Below, piece by piece: positions 17,359 through 25,401 of a stretch of DNA of 64,000 nucleotides; position 1 is the first letter of the stretch, and every line of letters starts with the position of its first letter. The notes beneath the pieces were generated by a model, which saw only the letters and a list, made by a program, of their open reading frames with translations, did no database searches and was not told the origin of the DNA. Location: contig NZ_AP024469.1 in NCBI RefSeq assembly GCF_016865365.1, forward strand, positions 4,370,501-4,434,500, read 5' to 3'. The translations under genes were made by a program, and so were the position numbers. Source of the stretch: Geobacter sp. SVR (GTDB lineage: Bacteria > Desulfobacterota > Desulfuromonadia > Geobacterales > Pseudopelobacteraceae).

Positions 17359-18153
17359 TTACCGCTTCAAATTAAGCACTTCCTGCGTCATTTCATCTGC
17401 CGTAGTGATGGTCTTGGAGTTGGCCGAGTACGCCCTCTGGGTCAGGATCATCTTGACGAACTGTCCGGCCATGTCCACGTTGCTTATCTCCAGGGAGTTG
17501 GAAAAGATCTTGTCGTTAGTCGTAGGCGCGGCCGTAGTCACAGTCCCCGACTGGGCGGTTGCCGCGTAAAGGGTGCCGCCTCTTTTTTCGAGTCCGCCGG
17601 GATTCGGCACGGTCGCTATACCGAGCTTTGTGGCGTACTGCTTCGTAGTACCGTCAGACATAAGAGCGGTAATTGTTCCGTCAGCATCCACGCTGCTCAC
17701 CTTGGTGAAATTAACGGCGGGAGGTCCAGCAACGTTCAGCGTCGAAAGATCAATGGGAGCGCCGGCACTGTCAAGGACCTTGAGGCCATCGGGATTAACC
17801 AGATACTTGTTCTGGGAATCCATGCGGAATGCTCCGGCACGACTGTACAGGGCATTGCCCGAAGCATCCTGGAGAGCAAAAAAGCCGTCCCCCTGGATAG
17901 CGAGGTCGGTTACCAGTTCAGTGGTTTCGAAGGTGCTCTGGCTAAAGACATCATCGACCTTCTGAATCTGGGTGCCGCGCCCGATCTGCGAGCCATTGCC
18001 GATGTTGGCGGATAGCATGTCGGAAAACAGCATGCGGCTGCTTTTGAAACCAACGGTATTGACGTTGGAAAGGTTGTTGCCGATCACGTTGATGCCTTCT
18101 GCGTTGGCCAAGAGACCGGATACGCCGGTAAACATTGCGGATGTGATACTCAT
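17359..18153 (-). CDS. flgE: Flagellar hook protein FlgE (short, Bacillus-type)
   Basis: 264 residues of the rod/hook family: start MSITSAMFTGVSGLLANAEG, NNLSNVNTVGFKSSRMLFSD, AIQGDGFFAL, and the C-terminal MAGQFVKMILTQRAYSANSK with ADEMTQEVLNLKR. The N-terminal SAMFTGVSGL and FKSSR patterns are those of hook proteins, not FlgG. It is much shorter than enterobacterial FlgE (about 400 residues) and equals the length of Bacillus subtilis FlgE. Its place after flgD and fliK and before fliL matches the Bacillus operon. A longer hook protein elsewhere in the genome cannot be excluded, in which case this would be a hook-like accessory. Confidence 0.85.
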   Translation of the reverse strand: MSITSAMFTGVSGLLANAEGINVIGNNLSNVNTVGFKSSRMLFSDMLSANIGNGSQIGRGTQIQKVDDVFSQSTFETTELVTDLAIQGDGFFALQDASGNALYSRAGAFRMDSQNKYLVNPDGLKVLDSAGAPIDLSTLNVAGPPAVNFTKVSSVDADGTITALMSDGTTKQYATKLGIATVPNPGGLEKRGGTLYAATAQSGTVTTAAPTTNDKIFSNSLEISNVDMAGQFVKMILTQRAYSANSKTITTADEMTQEVLNLKR

Positions 18154-18179
18154 TGTTGCCTCCTAAATCGTTTGAGGTT

Positions 18180-18208
18180 GGAAAGCGCGTCAGTCGGTCG
18201 GCGCTTCC
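18180..18208 (-). repeat. Stem-loop upstream of flgE
   Basis: GGAAAGCGC at 18180-18188 pairs with GCGCTTCC at 18201-18208 apart from one bulged A, leaving a 12-base loop. It lies in the 91-base gap between the preceding small gene and the flgE start. With the stem-loop after flgE, the hook gene is flanked on both sides by structured RNA. There is no U-run after it on the minus strand. Confidence 0.4.
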
Positions 18209-18244
18209 TGGGCTTCCTCTCGGAGGGCCAGCCCTGGTTGAGTC

Positions 18245-18634
18245 TTAGATGATCACTGCTGAATCGATATTCGTGAAAACGTTTCCCTGCATTTGCGTAC
18301 GGTCCATGGCTGTCACGACCGTGCGGTTCTTGATGCTCACCACCAACGCCGCATCCCCCATCATGACGAGCGATTCTTTGCCACCTTTCCGGGCAACGCT
18401 GTCGACAGCCCCTTCGAGATTGGCCAAATCGCTGGCAGAAAGGTTGATATTACGGGCTTTCAAACGCTCCTGCGCATGCTGGGAGAACTTAACACCCTGT
18501 GCAGGGAGTTTCGCATCCAGCACCGAGGCGAACGAAGACCCCGATGCCGTCCCGGAGGCAGGTGTCTGACGTGATTGAGGCCGATCCTGCCGTACCGGCT
18601 GAACCGGATTCGGAAAAAACACCTGATCGACCAT
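18245..18634 (-). CDS. Flagellar operon protein of the TIGR02530 type
   Basis: 129 residues. The C-terminal two thirds (VKFSQHAQERLKARNINLSA, then a VDSVARKGGKESLVMMGDAA stretch and a final NVFTNIDSAVII) match what I recall of the small conserved flagellar operon protein found between flgD and flgE in Clostridia, Bacilli and Geobacter-like bacteria. Its molecular role is not established; the position suggests hook assembly. No signal peptide is visible. The ATG at 18634 has a strong AAAGGAG site and follows flgD by 3 bases. Confidence 0.8.
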   Translation of the reverse strand: MVDQVFFPNPVQPVRQDRPQSRQTPASGTASGSSFASVLDAKLPAQGVKFSQHAQERLKARNINLSASDLANLEGAVDSVARKGGKESLVMMGDAALVVSIKNRTVVTAMDRTQMQGNVFTNIDSAVII

Positions 18635-18637
18635 TCA

Positions 18638-19300
18638 CTACGCTCCTTTTACGCTGATGACATCGGACAGAGCGACAGAAATCCCACCGACAGTCAGCAT
18701 CGGTGTACCATTGGCAAAAGATACGCCGTCGACAATCCCGGTCGTATAAGTAGTGGCTGCCACAGCTGTTCCATTGGCTGCCGTACCGTTGACGGCAAAA
18801 TGATACGTACCGGCCGGCAGCAGGTTGCCGTTATTGTCGCGACCATCCCAGCTGTAGCTGGCATCACCGGCTGCCGATGCATCCAACGTGGCGGTCCTGA
18901 CGGTGTTTCCGGCACTGTCTTTGATCGAAACCACTGCCGACGATGTCGCCACCGGCAGATTGAACTGCAATGAAGCCGCCGAGGTGCCGTCAAACGCAAC
19001 TGCGTCGCCATTCGCTTTCAGATTGCCGCCAACAAAGGATACGGCGTTGATGGAATTGGCATTGTTCTGGGCAGTCAGCAGGCTCTGCAGTGTTGTATTG
19101 CTGTTGTACGACTGTTCCAGCATGGACAGTTGCGAGAGCTGGTTCAGCATGGCACTGGGGTCCTGCGGCTGCAGGGGGTCCTGGTACTGCAACTGGGCGA
19201 TGAAAAGTTTCAGAAAATCGTCCTTATCCATGCCGATGGACTTTTTCATTGCGGCGGCAGCCGCGCTTGCATCAGTTGTTGAAGTTACACTGTCTACCAC
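18638..19300 (-). CDS. flgD: Flagellar hook cap protein FlgD
   Basis: 220 residues from the GTG at 19300, which has GAGGGGG eight bases upstream; a TTG at 19321 would also keep the frame but lacks a site. The N-terminal block MDKDDFLKLFIAQLQYQDPL and QDPSAMLNQLSQLSMLEQ is diagnostic of FlgD. The C-terminal part contains the FlgD Ig-like/FlgD_ig domain (SYSWDGRDNNGNLLPAGTYH). FlgD caps the growing hook. fliK ends 17 bases upstream. Confidence 0.95.
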   Translation of the reverse strand: MVDSVTSTTDASAAAAAMKKSIGMDKDDFLKLFIAQLQYQDPLQPQDPSAMLNQLSQLSMLEQSYNSNTTLQSLLTAQNNANSINAVSFVGGNLKANGDAVAFDGTSAASLQFNLPVATSSAVVSIKDSAGNTVRTATLDASAAGDASYSWDGRDNNGNLLPAGTYHFAVNGTAANGTAVAATTYTTGIVDGVSFANGTPMLTVGGISVALSDVISVKGA

Positions 19301-19317
19301 GTTAATCACCCCCTCTT

Positions 19318-21171
19318 TCAAAAATGAAGATCAAGCATCGACTGGTCCGTCCTGGCAAAATATACCGGCTGTGCTGAAGCAATTTCCGCCGTCGGGATAC
19401 GATAGCCGCCCGAAGCAAGCCACTGCTGTGCCTGCCTGTTTCTGGCAAGCTCGCGCCAGTCTCCCTGGGTACCGCCATGCTGGCTGCCGGCCTCACTACC
19501 GCCGGACGTCACACTGAACTTATCCATGGTGATGTTCTGGCGCGATAACGACTCCTTCAGCGAATCAACATGCTGAAGCAGGCTTTCTCTGGCCATTTTG
19601 TTCTCCGCAACAATCTCGACTCTCAGGTGCTGATCTTCGAGTCTGAGATGCACCTTGACATCGCCAAGCTGCTCGGGGGAAAGCTTGAGCACTACCTGCT
19701 CGCTTCCTGATTTCAGCTCATGCGTGCCGAGACGATCTCGTACCTGTCCGGCGATGTCCTCGCGGACATTGACATGGACCTGTTCCGCTTGCAGCGTCGA
19801 AGATGATGCCGCGTCAACCGAAACAGACTGATGCCCAACCACCGTGTGCGGGAGCACCGTATGGGGCACTTCCGGTGACTGTTGCGTAAAACCTGGGGCC
19901 CCCTGTTCCATTGAATCCGAAGTGGAACCTTTGAAACTCGAGGATACTTCTTTTTCCAACTGCTGTACTGTCTCTGTCACAATTTTGTTTTGCCCGGCAC
20001 TCTTTTCAGGAGTACGAACATTTACTTCCTGACCATTGCCAAGTGCCACTTCAACAGCCGCCGAGCGGGAGAATCTGAACCCGGAAGGCTGAACCGGCAA
20101 CACTCTCTTTGCAGGGCCGACCTCTTCCCTGGCGCTTCCGTCAGGCAGCACGGAAGTGTTTTCTGCGACAACCATTTCTGCTACGTCCATCCGCGGGGGA
20201 ACCTGCTGCGACACACTTTTCCCGGGGGTGGTTGCCTGTACGGCGTCGATGGTGACCGTTGCGGTTTTTGCAGCGGTTACGTCTGCTACCTCTTTCGTTC
20301 CATCGGAGCCATCTGCTGTCTTTGCTTCAGACGATCGACTGCTTTCAGCACGAGCAGGTGTCGTTGCGGCAGCCACTGGCATGTCCTGTGTAGCTGCAGC
20401 TTTAACTGGAATTGCCGCAGATTGCATCTGACGGGTTTCCAATGGTATTGCCGGATCACTGTGCAGTGTAACATCCACCGGTACTTCAGGGTGGTCCGGC
20501 ACCGGCACCGACACCCGACTCATCGATTGTTCTGAGGTAGTTCCGGGAACAACGGACGGCGGACTATCCACATGCACGGCAACCTGCTCAGGTGTTACCA
20601 ACTGGGCTGTCAACTGAGTTGTCTGCGGGCCTGTCGGGAATACTGCACCGGTTTTGGCTGCCGATTGAACCGAAACGACGGCGACTTCGGAGCCTTTCTC
20701 GGCATCCTCTTCACGGCTCGGTTGCAGAGTATTCAGGTCCGGCATTCTGCCGTTCAATTGCGAGGTCAGCATCGCTCCTGCCGCGCTTTCCGCCAAGTTC
20801 TGCGGTTCCCAGATATCTGCTTCCGTTTTTTTCGGTTCTTCCACCTTCATGTCCATTACCGGTTCAGTGTGCTGCACCGATTTGCCCCCTCCATCCGGTT
20901 GAACATCGCTGAGGAGTGACATTAAGACTTCCCCAGAGGGATCAACCGGCAATGCCGGTTGGCCTGCTACGTCTTCAGCAGTTACTGCCGGGGAAACAGC
21001 CTTTGTTGCACCTGCTGCAATCGGAAACGAATGCGACAGGCCAGGGGCCATCTCCTTCAACATTCCTGCAAATACACTTGCCGCTCCTTCCAGTGCCGGT
21101 GAGGGTGCTGTCGTGGCGGCAGGCACGGTAACGCCAAGTGCCAAGTCTGCTACGATCTGTCCTGTATTCAT
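19318..21171 (-). CDS. fliK: Flagellar hook-length control protein FliK
   Basis: 617 residues. The first ~480 residues are low-complexity, rich in Ala, Val, Thr, Ser, Pro and Glu, as expected for the molecular ruler. The C-terminal domain contains LKLSPEQLGDVKVHLRLED and the following VEIVAENKMARESLLQHVDS, the signature of the FliK domain that contacts FlhB and triggers the substrate switch. Its length is upper-range for FliK. The ATG at 21171 has a GGGAGGTGAG site. A distinct FliK-like gene occurs at 34502-36739. Confidence 0.92.
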   Translation of the reverse strand: MNTGQIVADLALGVTVPAATTAPSPALEGAASVFAGMLKEMAPGLSHSFPIAAGATKAVSPAVTAEDVAGQPALPVDPSGEVLMSLLSDVQPDGGGKSVQHTEPVMDMKVEEPKKTEADIWEPQNLAESAAGAMLTSQLNGRMPDLNTLQPSREEDAEKGSEVAVVSVQSAAKTGAVFPTGPQTTQLTAQLVTPEQVAVHVDSPPSVVPGTTSEQSMSRVSVPVPDHPEVPVDVTLHSDPAIPLETRQMQSAAIPVKAAATQDMPVAAATTPARAESSRSSEAKTADGSDGTKEVADVTAAKTATVTIDAVQATTPGKSVSQQVPPRMDVAEMVVAENTSVLPDGSAREEVGPAKRVLPVQPSGFRFSRSAAVEVALGNGQEVNVRTPEKSAGQNKIVTETVQQLEKEVSSSFKGSTSDSMEQGAPGFTQQSPEVPHTVLPHTVVGHQSVSVDAASSSTLQAEQVHVNVREDIAGQVRDRLGTHELKSGSEQVVLKLSPEQLGDVKVHLRLEDQHLRVEIVAENKMARESLLQHVDSLKESLSRQNITMDKFSVTSGGSEAGSQHGGTQGDWRELARNRQAQQWLASGGYRIPTAEIASAQPVYFARTDQSMLDLHF

Positions 21172-21198
21172 TTTTTCTCACCTCCCTTCCTTCAGATT

Positions 21199-21229
21199 TT
21201 CAGGGAATGGACAGAGTTGCTACCCTGAA
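21199..21229 (-). repeat. Weak stem-loop between motE and fliK
   Basis: TTCAGGG (21199-21205) and CCCTGAA (21223-21229) form a 7-base-pair inverted repeat with a 17-base loop in the 70-base gap between the motE stop and the fliK start. It has no U-run on the minus strand, so it is unlikely to end transcription. Confidence 0.3.
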
Positions 21230-21241
21230 GTGAAATGATAT

Positions 21242-21793
21242 CTAGACGCCTTTGAGATTATCGTTGATCCATTTAAAAACTCGTGGCTGATTGAGATAAG
21301 GCATCAACTTCAGAACGGTCTTGGCATCCATCTGGTCAAGCATGGAAATGACCATACCCTCATCCATTTTATCCATGTATTTGCCAGCTTGCTCCGGACG
21401 CATTTTTTTGATCAACGCCATCATTTTCTTGCGTTTCTCGTCCTGAACCTTTTTCTGGGCCTTCAACGAATCGTCCAGCCGCTTCTTGCTCTCTTCCAGT
21501 GCCTTGACCTGAGACTCAAGCCGGGCAGCCAACTTTTTCAGTTCCTGCTCCTTGGCCGCAACAGCCGCTTCTCGTTCAGCCAATTGCTGACGGCGGGCGT
21601 CCTGGATTGCCTTTTCCTCACGAGCGGCACGAGACGCACTCAGAGACGGCGGCTCTGCGGCCGCACCGGATTCCTTTGCCGGTTCCCCGGCAGACTTCTG
21701 TATCGTTGCACCTTCGGCTGCCGACAGTGCGAACGGCATCCACAGGCAGCAGATCAGGACCGCCGCCTTTATCGAAAAAAAAGGGGGCCTCAT
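21242..21793 (-). CDS. motE: MotE-like periplasmic coiled-coil protein with MgtE-N-type tail
   Basis: 183 residues from the ATG at 21793, which overlaps the fliJ stop in an ATGA junction. An N-terminal hydrophobic segment (SIKAAVLICCLWMPFALSAA) acts as signal or anchor, a long coiled coil covers about residues 50-125, and the C-terminal ~60 residues (KKMRPEQAGKYMDKMDE, then MDAKTVLKLMPYLNQPRVFK) resemble the MgtE intracellular N-domain. This architecture is that of MotE, which steadies the stator protein MotB, and of Bacillus YlxF at the same operon position. No motA or motB is in the window. Confidence 0.8.
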   Translation of the reverse strand: MRPPFFSIKAAVLICCLWMPFALSAAEGATIQKSAGEPAKESGAAAEPPSLSASRAAREEKAIQDARRQQLAEREAAVAAKEQELKKLAARLESQVKALEESKKRLDDSLKAQKKVQDEKRKKMMALIKKMRPEQAGKYMDKMDEGMVISMLDQMDAKTVLKLMPYLNQPRVFKWINDNLKGV

Positions 21794-22236
21794 CAATCGG
21801 TTGCCCCGTTTCTTTGAATGGCAATCTCATCCATAAAGGATTGTTCGAGCCTTTCCATTGCCTGTCTGAATTCCTGCGCTTTCTTTTCCTTCAACGATTC
21901 CAGCACCTTTTTATCCTTGGTAGCATCGACGAGAACGCCTCTTCGCTCATGCAGGACGCTCCCGAGCCAGTGAACACGCTCCTTCTGCTTACTGATGTCA
22001 TTCTTCTTGCGGGTAAGGAAATCGACATACCGCCGCAATTCGTCGATGCTCTCCAGCTCCCTCTGACGCTGGCTGAATTCACGGGCAAGGTCATGCACAT
22101 ATGCTTCTTGCTGCTGCAATTGTTCATGGGCCTGTTCCAAATCACGCTTTGCAGAGGCGAATTCATGCTTGCGCAAACGTTCGATCTCCAGGCGGTACTT
22201 CAACACCTGTTCCAGTTCGAATACTTTGCTTGCCAC
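21793..22236 (-). CDS. fliJ: Flagellar export protein FliJ
   Basis: 147 residues from the GTG at 22236 (AGGAG nine bases upstream); a TTG at 22272 is also in frame but unsupported. The protein is a continuous antiparallel coiled coil: FELEQVLKYRLEIERLRKHE at the start, ending with QEFRQAMERLEQSFMDEI. FliJ sits in the centre of the FliI hexamer and connects it to FlhA. It follows fliI with a short overlap-free junction and is itself followed by motE. Primary sequence is weakly conserved in this family, so position counts. Confidence 0.88.
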   Translation of the reverse strand: MASKVFELEQVLKYRLEIERLRKHEFASAKRDLEQAHEQLQQQEAYVHDLAREFSQRQRELESIDELRRYVDFLTRKKNDISKQKERVHWLGSVLHERRGVLVDATKDKKVLESLKEKKAQEFRQAMERLEQSFMDEIAIQRNGATD

Positions 22237-22261
22237 TGGGGCTCTCTCCTCTCGTGTCTGC

Positions 22262-23581
22262 TCAATCCTCAAAGATCATTTTCAATTCTTGAACCGACTC
22301 ATTCAACGTTACCGAGTCATGAATTGACTGCTTCATATAGCTGGTCATCCTGTCAATCCTCGAAATTGCATAATCTATACCGGGATTGCTGCCAGCCTTG
22401 TAGGCACCGATATTTATCAGATCCTCCGACTGGGCGTAGGTCGCCATGGCCTCTTTGAATCTGCCGACCAGCGCCAGATGCTCGGAGGTCGTAACGTCAT
22501 TCATCACCCTGCTGGCACTGGCCAGCACATCGATGGGCGGATAGATGTTACGGGCGGCAAGGCTCCTCGACAGTACGATGTGGCCATCGAGAATGCTACG
22601 CATGGCGTCGGAAATCGGTTCGTTGAAATCGTCACCTTCAACGAGAACGGTGTACAGCCCGGTAATGCTTCCTTCAGAAAAATTTCCGGTTCTTTCGAGG
22701 AGTTTAGGCAGGGCGGCAAATACCGAGGGTGTGTATCCTTTGGTGGTCGGCGGTTCCCCTATGGCCAATCCCACTTCGCGCATGGCCATGGCAAAACGGG
22801 TGGCCGAGTCCATCATCAGCAGCACCTTTTTGCCCTGCTTCTGAAAATATTCGGCTATGGTCGTAGCGATATAGGCACCACGCATGCGAACCAACGGCGG
22901 CTGATCGGAGGTAGCCACCACCACTACCGACTTCTTGAGCCCCTCCTCCTGGAGATCCTTTTCAATAAACTCCCGTAGTTCACGGCCTCGCTCCCCAATC
23001 AGGGCGATCACATTGACATCCGCTTCGGTATAGCGTGCGATCATGCCCAATAGTGTCGATTTTCCGACACCGGAACCAGCCATAATTCCGACACGCTGCC
23101 CCTGACCACAGGTCAGCAAACCGTTCAGACTTCTGATTCCCAAATCCAGAGGCTTACGGATGGGGGGACGGGTCATCGGATTGACCGGCGCAGCGTAAAT
23201 CGGATATTCTTCTTCGGTTCGTAACGCTCCTCTACCGTCGATAGGATTTCCCAGCCCATCAATGACACGTCCGAGCAAAAGCGGTCCAACCCCCATCGAG
23301 GCCTTGTCCCGCCTGACGGAGATCAGGCTGTCCAGCCCGACCCCCCTGATCTCTCCCAACGGCATCAGCAGGGTTTTATTATTGCGGAAACCGACCACCT
23401 CTGCCGGGATCGGCTCCCCCTCCTGAGGACGGACCTCACAGATTGCACCGACCGACGTGTCGGGGCAATAGCCCTCGATCACCAGGCCTACCACTTGCGT
23501 CACCTTGCCATGCAGCCGGACCGTTTTTGCGGATTCCACGGCGGCACGGTACTTTGACAGGTCAATGAACGTATCCGGCAC
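22262..23581 (-). CDS. fliI: Flagellar export ATPase FliI
   Basis: 439 residues, the usual length. Walker A GSGVGKST is at residues 169-176, followed by the family blocks LIGERGRELREFIEKDL, SDQPPLVRMRGAYIATTIAE, LLMMDSATRFAMAMREVGLA and GEPPTTKGYTPSVFAALPKL. FliI hexamers energise unfolding and release of export cargo at the gate with FliH and FliJ. The start is a GTG at 23581 with GGAGATCTC upstream; 15 bases separate it from fliH. Confidence 0.97.
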   Translation of the reverse strand: MPDTFIDLSKYRAAVESAKTVRLHGKVTQVVGLVIEGYCPDTSVGAICEVRPQEGEPIPAEVVGFRNNKTLLMPLGEIRGVGLDSLISVRRDKASMGVGPLLLGRVIDGLGNPIDGRGALRTEEEYPIYAAPVNPMTRPPIRKPLDLGIRSLNGLLTCGQGQRVGIMAGSGVGKSTLLGMIARYTEADVNVIALIGERGRELREFIEKDLQEEGLKKSVVVVATSDQPPLVRMRGAYIATTIAEYFQKQGKKVLLMMDSATRFAMAMREVGLAIGEPPTTKGYTPSVFAALPKLLERTGNFSEGSITGLYTVLVEGDDFNEPISDAMRSILDGHIVLSRSLAARNIYPPIDVLASASRVMNDVTTSEHLALVGRFKEAMATYAQSEDLINIGAYKAGSNPGIDYAISRIDRMTSYMKQSIHDSVTLNESVQELKMIFED

Positions 23582-23596
23582 GAGATCTCCTGGCGT

Positions 23597-24355
23597 CTAC
23601 GCGCCAGCACCTGCCGAAAGGTTGCGTTCTTCCAGCAGATGCCGGTATATCTCTTCCAATTGAGCATCTATGCTGGCATCAAGGGTGCCCAACTCCGAAT
23701 CGATCTGGCACCCGCCCACCAATATGGTGGGATCAGGTTTGATACGCATCCTGTCAGTAATCAGCTCTTTCCTGAAATGGTCCTCATGATCGGTTGTCAC
23801 CACGGTATAGTCATCCGGATTCAGGCGGATGGTGAGTTCATCACGATCGGAAAGAGCCCCGATTCCAGCCTGAACCATGTTGAACATAATTCCCCGATCC
23901 TGGGCCACCTCCCTCAGGATCACTTTGCGTGCCACCATCATGACCAATTCGACCAACTCGTCCTCGGATTCGCGCATGACCTTTTCGCGCAGATCCTGTA
24001 CAGCCTCTGCGGCCGACCGCAGCGCCCTGAACACGTTCAATAGTCCACGCTCGGCCAGATTCTTGCCTTCCAGCACTCCATTCTGAAATGACTCGTGAAG
24101 CCTGTGCTGCAAATCTTCCTCGGTCAGGAAAATGCCCTCGGGCTCAACAGCCGGCTCATGCTCCTCCAGGAGATTATCAGCGGCCTGATGCAGCTCGGAT
24201 GTGTCAAACAGCCCCATGGGAACGAAGCCCGCCGTGGCTTCGTCCGTGATCTGACCACTGGCAGCAGCAACAGCCTGGGCTATAGGTCTGAAAACCACAT
24301 CCACCACGGCAGAGGGATCCTGCGTCACCGATTTGATGATTCTAGACGAGGACAT
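23597..24355 (-). CDS. fliH: Flagellar assembly protein FliH
   Basis: 252 residues from the ATG at 24355 (GGTGGAG upstream); it overlaps the end of fliG by 14 bases. The middle is a long helical region with AEEGLLNVFRALRSAAEAVQ-like heptads, and the C-terminal domain (ELVELVMMVARKVILREVAQ, TIRLNPDDYTVV, ILVGGCQIDSELGTLDASID) is the FliH/YscL fold. FliH dimers link the ATPase FliI to FliN of the C-ring. Confidence 0.92.
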   Translation of the reverse strand: MSSSRIIKSVTQDPSAVVDVVFRPIAQAVAAASGQITDEATAGFVPMGLFDTSELHQAADNLLEEHEPAVEPEGIFLTEEDLQHRLHESFQNGVLEGKNLAERGLLNVFRALRSAAEAVQDLREKVMRESEDELVELVMMVARKVILREVAQDRGIMFNMVQAGIGALSDRDELTIRLNPDDYTVVTTDHEDHFRKELITDRMRIKPDPTILVGGCQIDSELGTLDASIDAQLEEIYRHLLEERNLSAGAGA

Positions 24356-25346
24356 CGTCTCCACCGCGACCGGCCAGGACGACCTTGCCCTCCTCTTCCA
24401 TCTTGCGTACGACCTTGATGATTTCTCCTTGTGCCTTCTCCACATCCGAAAGGCGCACCGGCCCCATCACTTCGAGGTCCTCCTTGATCATCTCGGCGGC
24501 GCGACTCGAAATATTCCTGAAAATCTTTTCCTTGACCTCGTCCGTGGAGGTTTTCATGGCCAGGGTCAGGGTATCGTTGCTTACCTCGCGCATGATGGAC
24601 TGGATGCTGCGGTCATCGAGCTGGAAGACATCTTCGAACGTAAACAGGTGCTTGCGGATGATCTCAGACAGCGGTGGACTCAACACATCCAGCTTGTCAA
24701 GGATCTGCTTCTCCTTGCTGCGGTCGAAATGATTGAACATATCGACAACCTTCTCGATCCCCCCCACCTTGTAACGCTGGGTGCCCCCCATTGATTTGAT
24801 CTCTTTTTTCATCACCTCGTCGATTTCATGCAGAATCTCGGGCGAAACCTGCTCGACATCGGCAATGCGCAGCACCACTTCGGCCTGCAGTTCATGGGGC
24901 AGCAGGCTGATAATCTCACTGGTCTGCTTGGATTTGAGCTTGGCAAGGATCACGGCAATGGTTTGCGGATGCTCCTGGCACAGGAAATTGGCAATGCTTT
25001 TCGAATCCATGTTGGCGAGGATATCGACCAGATCGCCGTAACTCGAGGCCTGCAGCTCTTCCATCAGCATGTCGGCCTTGGCCGGCCCGAGTGCCTTTTC
25101 CAGTATCTTGCGGACGAATTCTTCGCCCTGTGAAAAAATGCCGGATTCAGGATTCGTGACCGAGGCGAAGTCCTCGACCACTTCCATAATCGTGGAACGG
25201 GAAATATGACCAAGCTTGGCCATGCTTTTGCTTATTTTCTTGATTTCATCATCATCCATGTGCTCGAACACCTTGCCGGTAACCTCGTTACCCAGGTAGA
25301 GCAGCAGGATGGCTGCCTTGTCAGCGCCTGTCAAAGTAGATGCCAT
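24342..25346 (-). CDS. fliG: Flagellar motor switch protein FliG
   Basis: 334 residues. N-terminal domain begins LTGADKAAILLLYLGNEVTG; the middle domain contains the QHPQTIAVIL-like EHPQTIAVILAKLKSKQTSE; the C-terminal torque helix lies in FTFEDVFQLDDRSIQSIMRE and MKTSTDEVKEKIFRNISSRA. FliG joins the MS-ring to the C-ring and receives torque from MotA. It begins 55 bases after fliF. Confidence 0.98.
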   Translation of the reverse strand: MASTLTGADKAAILLLYLGNEVTGKVFEHMDDDEIKKISKSMAKLGHISRSTIMEVVEDFASVTNPESGIFSQGEEFVRKILEKALGPAKADMLMEELQASSYGDLVDILANMDSKSIANFLCQEHPQTIAVILAKLKSKQTSEIISLLPHELQAEVVLRIADVEQVSPEILHEIDEVMKKEIKSMGGTQRYKVGGIEKVVDMFNHFDRSKEKQILDKLDVLSPPLSEIIRKHLFTFEDVFQLDDRSIQSIMREVSNDTLTLAMKTSTDEVKEKIFRNISSRAAEMIKEDLEVMGPVRLSDVEKAQGEIIKVVRKMEEEGKVVLAGRGGDDVLV

Positions 25347-25401
25347 AAGTTACAGATCCGATAGTAGAAATTGAAGAGAAGATCCTGCAAGGCGGTTGGT
25401 A

